NCBI RefSeq assembly: GCF_900169305.1
Contig: NZ_FWDP01000004.1
Location: 372,001-436,000, forward strand
DNA: 64,000 nucleotides
Origin: Marinilactibacillus piezotolerans
GTDB lineage: Bacteria; Bacillota; Bacilli; Lactobacillales; Carnobacteriaceae_A
Direction of reading: 5' to 3'
Each line of letters starts with the position of its first letter. Positions within the stretch are counted from its first letter, which is position 1. Position numbers and translations under genes: made by a program. The notes below the pieces were generated by a model. It saw only the letters and a program-made list of their open reading frames with translations. It had not been told where the DNA came from and made no database searches. Shown piece by piece: positions 1 through 8,264 of this stretch.

Positions 1-1455
1 CGTTGGCGATAAGGTTGTTGGATCAATACCTATATTAGTTAAAAACTCGCTGACTTGAGTTGTTTCTAATTCTTCATTAAAAATTCTTGCTGTTGGTACA
101 TTTCTTGAATCAACAAGTGCTTGGCGCATACTAATTTGACCAAGATATCTGCCATCATAATTCCGTAAAGGCGTTCCATCAGGGTAAGTCCATTCTTCAT
201 CGACCACTTGATGATAAGTGGAGAACTGTTCAAATTCTATTGCCGGACCATAAGTGGTTAACGGTTTGACTGTTGAACCGGTTTGACGATCATTATTAGT
301 AGCACGGTTCTTTAGTAACTGCCCATCTTGTTTACGACCGCCGACCATTGCTTTTATTTGACCTGTATTTACATCAATTAAGGAAACGGCCGTCTGCAGC
401 TCATCGTCAGGGAAGTTTACATAGTCTTCACTATTCACAACATCATAAGCGATTTGCTGTGCTTCCATGTCCATATTGGTTTGAATCGTTAATCCGGCAG
501 TGTAAGGGTCTAAACCTGTTTTTTCTTCAACTTCTGCCAGCACTTCTACTAAATAGCTGTCGATTACTTGCCCGTTTTCATCTGCGACTGAATATTCAAC
601 CAAGCCTTCTTGGATTGGAATATTTTTCGCTGTTTCTGCTTCTTCAGCAGTAATATCGCCGTTGTCTCGCATGACATTCAGTACAATATTTCGACGCTCT
701 TCGGCAGCTTCCGGATTCGTATAGGGATCATATCGATTAGGTGCTTGTGCCATACCTGCGAATAAAGCTGCTTCGTTCAAGCTTAATTCACTCACTGGTT
801 TTCCATAATAAGCCTCTGATGCAGTAGCGATACCATAAACATCTTTTGCCATATGAATTTTATTCATGTACAACGTTAGGATTTGTTCTTTGGATAATCG
901 CTGCTCTAACTGGATAGCAAGCCAAGCTTCTTGAGCCTTTCGTTCCAAGGTCTGATCAGCACGAGTAGTAGAGAAAACAGATAGTTTTACTAATTGCTGT
1001 GTAATTGTACTGCCTCCGCCTGAGATTTCCCCAAGATTTGAAATATATCCAAATGCTGCTCGTCCTATTCCAACAGGATCGATCCCAAAGTGATCATAAA
1101 AATTCTGATCTTCAATAGCTGTCATCGCATCTTTCATCACCTGAGGATATTCGTCTGCTTGAGCATAATCCCGGGTCTCCCCGCCAAGCGTATAGAAAAC
1201 ATTGCCTTCAGCATCCAGCAATTCAGAAGAAAAGCTGCCAAGCAAATCATCCTCTGTCAACTCAGGTGCACTAGAGGCATAATAGGCGAACAAGCCGCCG
1301 CCGCACACTATTGCAAAAAGAAAAAGACCAATCAAAGTTAAGAAAATCCGCTTGAACCATGAGGGTTTCTTTTTCTTGTTCTTTTTAGTTTTTTTCTTGT
1401 TTTTATTTTGATTATTTTGTTTGTTTTTAACTCGAGACATGTTTTGATCTGACAT
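1..1455 (-). CDS. ponA: Penicillin-binding protein 1A (bifunctional transglycosylase/transpeptidase), C-terminus outside window
   Basis: Class A PBP that polymerises and cross-links peptidoglycan at the outer face of the membrane. The start is the ATG after AAAGGAG; a basic Lys/Asn-rich cytoplasmic tail and one membrane segment (about residues 25-50) follow. The GT51 transglycosylase domain shows the catalytic-Glu motif AIEDQNFYDHFGID, then GGSTITQQLVK and the ILTLYMNKI block. The transpeptidase domain begins past residue 300 with the acylated-serine motif STVK (bases 265-276) and SRN further on. The reading frame stays open to base 1, so the KTG motif and the C-terminus are not in the window. 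It lies just downstream of recU, as in the conserved recU-ponA operon of Firmicutes. Confidence 0.95.
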   Translation of the reverse strand, partial: MSDQNMSRVKNKQNNQNKNKKKTKKNKKKKPSWFKRIFLTLIGLFLFAIVCGGGLFAYYASSAPELTEDDLLGSFSSELLDAEGNVFYTLGGETRDYAQADEYPQVMKDAMTAIEDQNFYDHFGIDPVGIGRAAFGYISNLGEISGGGSTITQQLVKLSVFSTTRADQTLERKAQEAWLAIQLEQRLSKEQILTLYMNKIHMAKDVYGIATASEAYYGKPVSELSLNEAALFAGMAQAPNRYDPYTNPEAAEERRNIVLNVMRDNGDITAEEAETAKNIPIQEGLVEYSVADENGQVIDSYLVEVLAEVEEKTGLDPYTAGLTIQTNMDMEAQQIAYDVVNSEDYVNFPDDELQTAVSLIDVNTGQIKAMVGGRKQDGQLLKNRATNNDRQTGSTVKPLTTYGPAIEFEQFSTYHQVVDEEWTYPDGTPLRNYDGRYLGQISMRQALVDSRNVPTARIFNEELETTQVSEFLTNIGIDPTTLSPT

Positions 1456-1596
1456 ATCGTTCTCCTTTATGGTTGAATCATCCTATAAATATTATCATTC
1501 AGTTAACTTGATAGAAAAGAGTACAGCAAACCATTCATGAGGTCAAGTTTATTTAAAGGTGTATTCTATAATGAATGGTTTCCGTCAGTATACAAA

Positions 1597-2229
1597 TCAA
1601 TTCTTAAGATTTGTTTGAGTTATTAAGGTATCAACGGCTGTTAAATAGGGCAACCTAGGAGAATACCCGTATGGAACTTCAATACCTTCTTTAATAATAG
1701 CAGATAATGTAATAGACTTTTTACCATTTGGCTCTTTTTGCTGGTTCCACCAAAATTCTAGTACACTGAAAGGAAGTACGAACACTCTATTCAAACTGCT
1801 GAACCGGACAATGATAAAGCAGATACCGTTTTGTTTTGTACAAGCAGCCATATGTTTGATTTGATGTTCATGAAAATTCTTTAAAGGAAAGGATGTTTTA
1901 TTTTTTGTTTCCTTTGCTTCAAAATCTAGATAGTAGCCATTATAAACGCCATTGTAATCCGTCGTTGAGGCTTTCTGGTAATAGGCTTCTGTGATCTTAG
2001 CAGCGCTTCTTCTAGGGTAGTTCACATTAACAATTTGGATAGGAATCGGTTTTTTGTGAATGACTGCCTTACCGGAAATCAAATATTGTTCATTTGTCAC
2101 ATTCAGATCATTCTCAAGTGTCATACCACGATTCGCATGAGATCTTTTTTTTGTTTTCCCTTGCAATTTTGACGCCGTTTTGTCACCATTATTATGATAA
2201 ATCTGCCCGTTGGGATATTTGATACTCAA
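1597..2229 (-). CDS. recU: Holliday junction resolvase RecU
   Basis: Structure-specific endonuclease resolving four-way DNA junctions during recombination and segregation. The N-terminal (M)SIKYPNG, the nuclease-core segments NGVYNGYYLDFEAKETK and FPLKNFHEHQIKHM, and the C-terminal IPYGYSPRLPYL-like segment (here VPYGYSPRLPYL) are typical of RecU, about 200 residues long. I chose the TTG start (210 aa) because AAGGAG precedes it at about 10 nt; a GTG three codons earlier sits almost on the ribosome site, and the open frame upstream is not RecU-like. It is followed by ponA on the same strand. Confidence 0.95.
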   Translation of the reverse strand: MSIKYPNGQIYHNNGDKTASKLQGKTKKRSHANRGMTLENDLNVTNEQYLISGKAVIHKKPIPIQIVNVNYPRRSAAKITEAYYQKASTTDYNGVYNGYYLDFEAKETKNKTSFPLKNFHEHQIKHMAACTKQNGICFIIVRFSSLNRVFVLPFSVLEFWWNQQKEPNGKKSITLSAIIKEGIEVPYGYSPRLPYLTAVDTLITQTNLKN

Positions 2230-2310
2230 TGATTTCACACTCCTTCGGCAATAATCAACTAGTATAATACCAAACAAATGACCGGTTTGGAAAGAAAGGT
2301 GTGACGTTTT

Positions 2311-2868
2311 ATAAAAAATTTATATGTCAGCGGTTATCGTTCCTATGAATTGAATATATTTAATGAAAAAGATCCTAAATTGCCGTATATAAGAAAATAT
2401 TTGAAAAAAAGACTTTCTGAGTATATAGAATCAGGTGTTGAATGGATTCTGATCAGTGCACAGTTGGGTACAGAGCTCTGGGCAGGAGAAGTGCTGCTTG
2501 AGTTAAGAGAAATCTATGATACGGTAAAGCTTGGCGTGCTATTACCATATGCTGGATATGGCGAAAACTGGAATGAAGGCAACAGAGAAATTCTTGACCG
2601 GGTTATAAATGGCGCAGACTATAGTAACTATACTTCAAGTCAGCCATACAGCAATCCGGGACAACTAAAAGGGAACCAGAAATTTCTTATTGACCACAGT
2701 GACGGCTGCTTGCTGTTTTATGATACTGAGTATGAAGGGAAACCGAAATTTCTTTTGGAAGAAATCAATTCCTCACTTGCCGATCGAGATTATGAAGTGG
2801 AAATGATCACCTTTGACGAGATGCAGACCTTTGTTACAGAATATGAAGAAAATCAATTTGAAAGCTAG
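2311..2868 (+). CDS. ypsA: YpsA family protein (DUF1273), apparent AUA start codon
   Basis: YpsA family, a SLOG-superfamily Rossmann-type protein associated with cell-division control in Bacillus; biochemical activity is not established. Body motifs are VEWILISAQLGTELWAGEVL, LLPYAGYGENW and LIDHSDGCLLFYD. The family begins with a short strand of the type LxITGYKPFELxIF, and here the matching residues KNLYVSGYRSYELNIF are encoded upstream of the first conventional start (TTG at 2350). In that frame the only codons between the stop at 2302 and this segment are CGT TTT ATA AAA AAT, so initiation at ATA (2311), 9 nt after AAAGGTG, gives 185 aa. The alternatives are a one-base error in the A6 run (which would join it to GTG 2301) or a truncated start at 2350. 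It lies upstream of gpsB, as in Bacillus. Confidence 0.85.
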   Translation: MKNLYVSGYRSYELNIFNEKDPKLPYIRKYLKKRLSEYIESGVEWILISAQLGTELWAGEVLLELREIYDTVKLGVLLPYAGYGENWNEGNREILDRVINGADYSNYTSSQPYSNPGQLKGNQKFLIDHSDGCLLFYDTEYEGKPKFLLEEINSSLADRDYEVEMITFDEMQTFVTEYEENQFES

Positions 2869-2985
2869 CTTTTAATTATCGTCAGAATTTGGTACAATCA
2901 ATAAGAAGATACCATTTATATAGCTTTTGATTCAGTTATACATTATGTAAATTCAAGTAATTGAAGAGATCAGGGGTGCAAAAGA

Positions 2986-3300
2986 ATGAACAGAGAACTT
3001 ACTCAAAAAGAAATTGTAGAAAAAGACTTTAAAAAAAATGTCCGAGGCTATAATCAAGTAGAAGTTGATGAATATCTTGATGTTGTCATTCGAGATTATG
3101 AGTCTTTCCAAAATGAAATCGATCAGTTGAAAGCTGAAAATGATCGTTTAATGAATAAGCTGGACGAGCTTTCTAAACAGGCGTCAGCGAAACCTCAAGG
3201 ACAAAATCAGAATGGATCGTCTGTTACAAATTTTGATATCTTAAAAAGATTGTCTAATTTGGAAAGACACGTTTTTGGTTCTAAATTAGATGGTGAGTAA
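2986..3300 (+). CDS. gpsB: Cell-division adaptor GpsB
   Basis: Small DivIVA-like coiled-coil protein that couples PBPs (classically PBP1A) to the division machinery. The N-terminal lipid/PBP-binding block ends KDFKKNVRGYNQVEVDEYLD, a coiled coil covers about residues 35-66, a Gln/Asn-rich linker follows, and the C-terminal trimerising segment reads FDILKRLSNLERHVFG. The length of 104 aa is normal. The gene starts at ATG after GGGGTGC. Its likely partner PBP1A is encoded about 1.5 kb away on the other strand. The rnpB promoter overlaps or abuts its 3' end. Confidence 0.96.
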   Translation: MNRELTQKEIVEKDFKKNVRGYNQVEVDEYLDVVIRDYESFQNEIDQLKAENDRLMNKLDELSKQASAKPQGQNQNGSSVTNFDILKRLSNLERHVFGSKLDGE

Positions 3301-3317
3301 TTTCTCACCGATATACG

Positions 3318-3323
3318 TATAAT
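3318..3323 (+). promoter_or_regulatory. -10 element of rnpB promoter
   Basis: A perfect TATAAT lies 7 nt before the predicted 5' end of RNase P RNA. No good -35 is visible at the expected spacing, where the bases belong to the end of gpsB. Confidence 0.5.
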
Positions 3324-3329
3324 AATTTA

Positions 3330-3720
3330 TGTGCAAACTACGGATAATCGCGCATTGTTAAAACAATGTGAGGAAAGTCCATGCTCACACAAACTGAGAT
3401 GTTTGTAGTGTTCGTGCGCAGCGAAATCATAAGCTGCGGCTCTGTTTCTCTGAAACAGATGACGGCAGAAAAAAGAGCTAAGGCAACAGCTATGCTTGAG
3501 TATTCTTGAAAGTGCCACAGTGACGAAGCAGCAGTGGAAACGCTGCTGGTGGAACGCGGTAAACCCCTCGAGTGAGCAACCCAAACATATGGTAGGGGCA
3601 CTTTTCTCCTGGAAATGAACAGAGAGAAGAGGCAATGAAAATTGCAGACAGATGATTATCTCTGAGAAAGCGGCCTGATCGCTTTCTCTAGACAGAACAT
3701 GGCTTATAGTAGTTTGCACA
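3330..3720 (+). ncRNA. rnpB: RNase P RNA, class B (Bacillus type)
   Basis: Catalytic RNA of RNase P, which matures tRNA 5' ends. The conserved 5' block GAGGAAAGTCCATGCTC (from about 3370) and the 3' block ACAGAACATGGCTTATAG are both present. The ends pair as P1: TGTGCAAACTAC (3330-3341) with GTAGTTTGCACA (3709-3720). The length of about 390 nt and position between gpsB and the ypsC-like methyltransferase match the Bacillus arrangement. Open frames on the opposite strand here are shadows. Confidence 0.95.
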
Positions 3721-3722
3721 TT

Positions 3723-3766
3723 TGTTTATTTAGCAACTATCTGAATAGATAGTTGCTAAATAAACA
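3723..3766 (+). repeat. Perfect 20-bp inverted repeat abutting the rnpB 3' end
   Basis: Arms 3723-3742 and 3747-3766 are exact complements with a GAAT loop. It starts 3 nt after the P1 helix of RNase P RNA. There is no T-run after it, so it may be a processing or 3'-protection hairpin rather than a terminator. Confidence 0.7.
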
Positions 3767-3784
3767 TATTTGAATTCAGGTCTG

Positions 3785-3813
3785 ATCCTCCCGAGTAGGG
3801 AGGATTTATTTTT
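3785..3813 (+). terminator. Rho-independent terminator after rnpB
   Basis: ATCCTCCC / GGGAGGAT stem with a GAGTA loop followed by TTATTTTT. Confidence 0.85.
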
Positions 3814-3870
3814 GCCCATAATTAAAAAAAGTTTCAAGAAAAGAAAAAGTAAGAAATAAAAGTAGAAGGA

Positions 3871-4311
3871 ATGAATGGTCTGATGAAGGAACTTATAACA
3901 GTTTTGATGGTCCTGATTGGGTCTGTGATTGGAATCTATTTGATCATTATCCTATCAAGACCTAAGCAGGATACGAAAAACGAACAGAAGGTTACAGCTG
4001 CAGTTCTAAATTCAATCTTAGGTAATCAGTTGAAACAGAAAAAGAAACTATTTACCAGAATAATTTTATTTCAGTTTCTATTGCTATTTGGTTATACTTT
4101 AGTTAGTGTTTGGTTGGTATTTGATTATCAACTAATTCGAATAGTTGGTATATTTCTACTATTAATAGAATTGATTGAAGTGGCGTTTAGGCTTATTGTA
4201 ATCAAAAGAGCCAAGCAATTGAAGTCAATGCTTTCAAATAACTGGATTTCGAAATGTTCGCCCTATATTTATCTGGTTGGCATCGCAATATTGATTGGTA
4301 CGATGATTTAA
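3871..4311 (+). CDS. Small integral membrane protein, function unknown
   Basis: 146 residues (142 if the in-frame ATG at 3883 is used, which has better spacing to AGAAGGA). Three or four hydrophobic segments are seen: an N-terminal one (about residues 7-27), two in the middle (about 63-105) and one at the C-terminus (about 130-146), separated by Lys-rich cytoplasmic loops such as KQKKKLF. I recognise no family. It sits between the rnpB terminator and the methyltransferase gene, which begins 48 nt later, so the two are probably cotranscribed. Confidence 0.7.
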   Translation: MNGLMKELITVLMVLIGSVIGIYLIIILSRPKQDTKNEQKVTAAVLNSILGNQLKQKKKLFTRIILFQFLLLFGYTLVSVWLVFDYQLIRIVGIFLLLIELIEVAFRLIVIKRAKQLKSMLSNNWISKCSPYIYLVGIAILIGTMI

Positions 4312-4359
4312 CACCAGGTTCCAAAAAGTACAGAAGAAGAGAAAGAAAGGACGGTTGAT

Positions 4360-5487
4360 ATGAGCTATAAATTATTAGCGACTGCTGCCAGCGGCTTAGA
4401 AGCTTTAGTCGGAAAAGAACTGAAATCGCTGGGATATGCAACTCAGGTCGAAAACGGTCGGGTTCGATTTGAAGGAGAAATAGAAGATATTGCCAAAACA
4501 AATCTATGGCTGAGAACCGCAGATCGTGTAAAGATTATTGTTGGAGAATTCGAAGCTAAAACCTTTGATGATCTGTTTGAGAAAACGAAAGCTTTACCAT
4601 GGGACCAGCTGTTGCCGCTTGATGCTGCTTTTCCAGTATCAGGAAAATCGCACAAATCCACACTGTATAGTGTTCCAGATGTCCAAAGGATCGTCAACAA
4701 AGCGATTGCGGATAAATTGAAAGAAGTCTACCATAGAAGAGGTATGCTGCCAGAATCAGGAGCAAAATATCCGATTGAAGTAGCTATTTTGAAAGACAAA
4801 GTCTTACTGACAATTGATACAACTGGCCCCAGCTTATTCAAACGCGGTTATAGAGTTGATAGAAAAGGGGCAGCACCTTTAAAAGAAAATATGGCTGCTG
4901 CCTTAGTTATGTTGACGACATGGCGCAAAGATCGTCCATTTGTAGATCCGGTCTGCGGATCAGGAACGATTGCCATAGAGGCAGCCCTAATTGGTCACAA
5001 TATCGCTCCAGGCTTTAATCGTTCATTTTTATGTGAAGGATGGGACTGGATGCCTAAAGATATGTGGGCAGCCGTTCGTCAAGAAGCAGATGATCAAGCT
5101 GATTATGATGCAGAACTGGACATTTTAGGTACCGATATCGATCATAACATGATCGAAATTGCTAAGGAAAATGCCATGGAAGCAGGCCTTTCACACAGTA
5201 TTGAATTCAAGCAAATGCAAGTAGCTGATTTTAAAACGGATAAAGAATTCGGGATAATCGTAGCCAACCCGCCTTACGGGGAACGTCTGGGCGATGAAGA
5301 AGCAGCTGCTCAAATCTATCGTGATATGGGAAAAGCGTTTAAGCCGCTGGATACTTGGAGCAAATATATTATTACCAGTGACCTGGACTTTGAAAAACAT
5401 TACGGCGAAAAAGCTACGAAGAAACGGAAATTATATAATGGATATTTAAGAACAGATTACTTCCAATATTGGGGTAAAAGAAAGTAA
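4360..5487 (+). CDS. Class I SAM-dependent RNA methyltransferase with THUMP domain (YpsC/RlmL-N type)
   Basis: Predicted 23S rRNA guanine-N2 methyltransferase. The N-terminal ferredoxin-like/THUMP part (about residues 1-160) is followed by a Rossmann methyltransferase: SAM-binding VDPVCGSGTIAIEAALIG, acidic strand end ILGTDIDHNM and the catalytic NPPYGERLGDE motif. The family is known as YpsC in Bacillus and corresponds to the N-terminal half of E. coli RlmL; the exact base modified is not proven in Firmicutes. The order ypsA-gpsB-rnpB-this gene is conserved with Bacillus. Start ATG follows AAAGGA. Confidence 0.92.
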   Translation: MSYKLLATAASGLEALVGKELKSLGYATQVENGRVRFEGEIEDIAKTNLWLRTADRVKIIVGEFEAKTFDDLFEKTKALPWDQLLPLDAAFPVSGKSHKSTLYSVPDVQRIVNKAIADKLKEVYHRRGMLPESGAKYPIEVAILKDKVLLTIDTTGPSLFKRGYRVDRKGAAPLKENMAAALVMLTTWRKDRPFVDPVCGSGTIAIEAALIGHNIAPGFNRSFLCEGWDWMPKDMWAAVRQEADDQADYDAELDILGTDIDHNMIEIAKENAMEAGLSHSIEFKQMQVADFKTDKEFGIIVANPPYGERLGDEEAAAQIYRDMGKAFKPLDTWSKYIITSDLDFEKHYGEKATKKRKLYNGYLRTDYFQYWGKRK

Positions 5488-5488
5488 A

Positions 5489-5525
5489 AAAAGAAAGGCT
5501 GTTCTGGCAGTCTTTCTTTTATTTT
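5489..5525 (+). terminator. Terminator after the RNA methyltransferase gene
   Basis: AAAGAAAGGCTG pairs with CAGTCTTTCTTT (one G-U) around a short loop, followed by T-rich sequence. Confidence 0.8.
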
Positions 5526-5597
5526 AATAATGTTTATGACGTCAAGATAGTGTACTGATTGGTTGATTGAAAGAGAACAGAAAGCGGGAGGCAAACA

Positions 5598-6119
5598 ATG
5601 ACAAAACAAATTTATCTATTACCAGTAGAAAAAGAAGATCTGGACTTTATGCTTAAAATGCGTAAGGATCCGGACATAATGGAATTCTGGTTCGGAGAAC
5701 CTTATATGACTAAAGAGAAATTAACAAAATTCTATGATGATAGTCAAAAAGATGATACTATAAGACAATTTATTGCTTATTCAGATGACCAAAAAATAGG
5801 TTATACCAGTTTGTTTAGAATCAGTCTGCGTCACCGGACGGCAGTTTTCGGCATCATGATAGATGCTGACCATCAAGGAAAGGGATATGCTGAACATATT
5901 GTGCATGAAGTTGTGAAGTATGCATTCTACCATTTAAACCTGAACAAAGTAACGTTAGATGTTGTGGATTATAATGAAAAAGCCATACATATTTATGAAA
6001 AAGTCGGGTTCAAGATTGAAGGCAGAAAAGAACAGCAGTACATGATTAAAGGGAACTATCACACTGGCTATGCAATGGGCATTTTGAAAGCAGACTATGA
6101 AAAAAGTAATAAATACTAA
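5598..6119 (+). CDS. GNAT N-acetyltransferase, SpeG (spermidine acetyltransferase)-like
   Basis: 173-residue acetyl-CoA-dependent N-acetyltransferase. The segment IMEFWFGEPY near residue 30 resembles the polyamine-site motif RYWFEEPY of SpeG. The acetyl-CoA pyrophosphate loop is HQGKGYAEH (about residue 93), and the family's C-terminal block NEKAIHIYEKVGFKIEGRK is well conserved. Polyamine detoxification is the most likely role, but RimJ/RimL-type substrates cannot be excluded. It is monocistronic, with a good AAGCGGGAGG ribosome site and its own terminator. Confidence 0.85.
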   Translation: MTKQIYLLPVEKEDLDFMLKMRKDPDIMEFWFGEPYMTKEKLTKFYDDSQKDDTIRQFIAYSDDQKIGYTSLFRISLRHRTAVFGIMIDADHQGKGYAEHIVHEVVKYAFYHLNLNKVTLDVVDYNEKAIHIYEKVGFKIEGRKEQQYMIKGNYHTGYAMGILKADYEKSNKY

Positions 6120-6129
6120 TATCCTACTC

Positions 6130-6168
6130 AAACGTTTCGGGCTGATTCAGGTCCGAAACGTTTTTCTT
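6130..6168 (+). terminator. Terminator after the SpeG-like gene
   Basis: AAACGTTTCGG / CCGAAACGTTT stem followed by TTTCTTTA. The remaining 250 bases up to the next gene hold only AT-rich leader sequence, with a plausible -10 (TATACT) near 6320. Confidence 0.88.
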
Positions 6169-6416
6169 TATAGAAAATCAGGTGTAAAATTAGTGTATAT
6201 TATAACCCTTTATGTTAAGCATAATTTATTCAAACAGTGTATATCGTTAAAGAGCTGTAAAGACTCTATCAAACCTGTATTTACAGTTGTTAATCCTAAT
6301 GAGAACACCTTTTCTTATGTTATACTTCGGTTGTAATCACTAGTGATACCTAAATAAAAGAAAGCATTTGGCCTGATCTGCAGCGAGAAGCGAGTCAAAA
6401 TAGGAGGGTGTAAAAA

Positions 6417-7163
6417 ATGATGGTAGGTTATAACGAATACGTCACTTTATTTAGCGGAGATCATATTCTGTTTGTTTTAGGATTAAGCCTTTTTGGACTC
6501 TTATTATTTTATTTTAGACATTCCATAAAACAAAATAGAGAAAGAGTGACTAAGTGGATTTTATTTGTGAGTTTACTGCAGCAGATACTCTTATATAGTT
6601 CCTATTTTTTCCTTACAGAATTCGACATTTCTGAATCTCTTCCAATGCACATCAGCCGAATTAGTACGATCCTTGGGATTATCTATCTCTTCAACAAGAA
6701 TGAAAAGCTGATAAAAATTTTATTTTACTTCAGTCTTTATGCATGGATCAGCTTTATATATCCAAGTCAAATCCAGAGTTTCTTCCATCCATTAGGTGTC
6801 AGTTTCTTTGTAAACCATACTGTAACATTGCTGTTGCCGTTTTATGCAATGATCGCATATGATGCACGAATCACTCCAAAAGATAAAAATATGGCTTTCC
6901 GTTGGTTCTTACTGTTTTTAGGTTCAGCCTACTGCGTAAACATATTAGTCGATGGCAATTACTTCTATTTAGTAGATAAACCGATCTTTGCTTCAACGCC
7001 TGATTTCATCTATATTCCTGGCGTCATTGTCTTTGCTTATCTGTTATTCTCAGTAGGAGAAGCCGGCTATTCAGTCGTACAAAAACGATTGGACCTGGCG
7101 ACTAGACCATTACTTATAAATCAGTTGAGCGAATCAGAAACAAAACCGAGAAAAATCCAGTAA
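6417..7163 (+). CDS. YwaF/TMEM164-like integral membrane protein
   Basis: 248 residues with about seven hydrophobic segments, matching the YwaF family (TIGR02206) of uncharacterised polytopic proteins. Family hallmarks seen are SLPMHISRISTILGI near residue 75 and the VNHTVTLLLPFYAMI segment near 132. No enzymatic function is established. Start ATG after AGGAGGGTG. It faces the DUF368 gene tail to tail through a shared terminator. Confidence 0.85.
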   Translation: MMVGYNEYVTLFSGDHILFVLGLSLFGLLLFYFRHSIKQNRERVTKWILFVSLLQQILLYSSYFFLTEFDISESLPMHISRISTILGIIYLFNKNEKLIKILFYFSLYAWISFIYPSQIQSFFHPLGVSFFVNHTVTLLLPFYAMIAYDARITPKDKNMAFRWFLLFLGSAYCVNILVDGNYFYLVDKPIFASTPDFIYIPGVIVFAYLLFSVGEAGYSVVQKRLDLATRPLLINQLSESETKPRKIQ

Positions 7164-7182
7164 ATGGATCTTCCTCGGTTTT
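7142..7182. terminator. Bidirectional terminator between ywaF-like and DUF368 genes
   Basis: AAAACCGAG pairs with CTCGGTTTT, with an inner ATCCA/TGGAT helix. It overlaps the stop codon of the plus-strand gene, and A- and T-runs serve both strands. Confidence 0.8.
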
Positions 7183-7186
7183 ATGA

Positions 7187-8029
7187 TTAATCTTCAGGTT
7201 TATATTTAGATTCTAAACGGCTCATTCCCAATCCTAAGAAAAGTCCGATAACGCCTAAAACGACTGCAAAGCCTATATCTAAAACACTCAATCCGCTGAA
7301 TTGATCAGCTGACGGAAAGATAATAACTGTAGAAGCAATAACGATTCCGACAATAAAGTGGAAAATAATGCTATAGTAACGATTCATCAAGTGGTTGACC
7401 AATTTAGAAAAGGCAATGACACAGAAAATCGCTCCAATAGAAACGGGGATCAAGACAGAAAAATCTAATCTGCTGATTGCACCTGTCAGCGGCTCGTACA
7501 GATTCATATAGATCAGGAAATTGGAAGGACTTAACCCGGGAACGATGAATCCTGATGCGAAAATAACTCCAGACATCAGCCAAGTAAACGTATTTTGCGG
7601 AACATTAAGATTCAGGTAAATATTTGCTGTAACCAGCAGAATGAATGACACAATTGCAGTAGCAGTCAATAATACAATATGCATAGTCTCTCTTCCGTGA
7701 ATACCTGCTTTTTTGTAAAGCAAAGGTACTGTTCCGAAGATACAGCCCATGAAGAATAGCAGAATATGTACAGGATGACTAGCCAACAGTGCTTCGATTG
7801 GGTAAGCAAGTATGATGATTCCAAAAAGAGCGCCGAAACCAACAGGTAAAAAGTGTATGACTTTTTTGATGAAATCTTCTCTTATATTTGAGATGAATTG
7901 AATGAGATCTTCATAAATTCCGAATACGGCTGCTAAAGCACCACCACTTACACCAGGTAAAATAGCACCAGATCCGATAAACATACCTTTTATAAAATCA
8001 ATGATCCATTTAATCACTTTGTTATTCAA
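7187..8029 (-). CDS. DUF368 polyprenyl-phosphate transporter (PopT family)
   Basis: 280-residue protein with about eight to nine membrane segments. The repeated signature GAILPGVSGGALAAVFGIYE (N-terminal) and GFIVPGLSPSNFLIYMNLYE (mid-protein) defines DUF368. This family (PopT in Staphylococcus) has been reported to recycle undecaprenyl phosphate across the membrane for wall synthesis; transport by this protein is inferred. I use the TTG start because GGAGG sits 7 nt upstream of it; the upstream ATGs would place that site inside the gene. Confidence 0.88.
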   Translation of the reverse strand: MNNKVIKWIIDFIKGMFIGSGAILPGVSGGALAAVFGIYEDLIQFISNIREDFIKKVIHFLPVGFGALFGIIILAYPIEALLASHPVHILLFFMGCIFGTVPLLYKKAGIHGRETMHIVLLTATAIVSFILLVTANIYLNLNVPQNTFTWLMSGVIFASGFIVPGLSPSNFLIYMNLYEPLTGAISRLDFSVLIPVSIGAIFCVIAFSKLVNHLMNRYYSIIFHFIVGIVIASTVIIFPSADQFSGLSVLDIGFAVVLGVIGLFLGLGMSRLESKYKPED

Positions 8030-8264
8030 TTTTAGAACCTCCATTTCTCTCATTATAATAGACTAGAGTCTCAAGAGAATCAATCAGTATCCCTTTTATT
8101 TAAATAAAGCTTAATCACCTTAACAGGAAGAAAAAAGTGTAAAAACAAGAAAGGGTTATCAGCTGAAAATAAAATTAAGCATATCTTGTGAAGGTAGCTT
8201 CCTATCTGTATTATAATAAAAAGAGATCGTTTTTTATTTTATAAATAGATGGAGGTTTATTTCC

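Noticed and set aside
3327..3719. Open frames of 130 and 87 codons on the minus strand
   Set aside because: They are the complement of rnpB, whose conserved RNA blocks and P1 helix explain the sequence.
6097..6336. 79-codon plus-strand frame after the SpeG-like gene
   Set aside because: It overlaps the acetyltransferase stop and runs through its terminator, with no ribosome site or family features.
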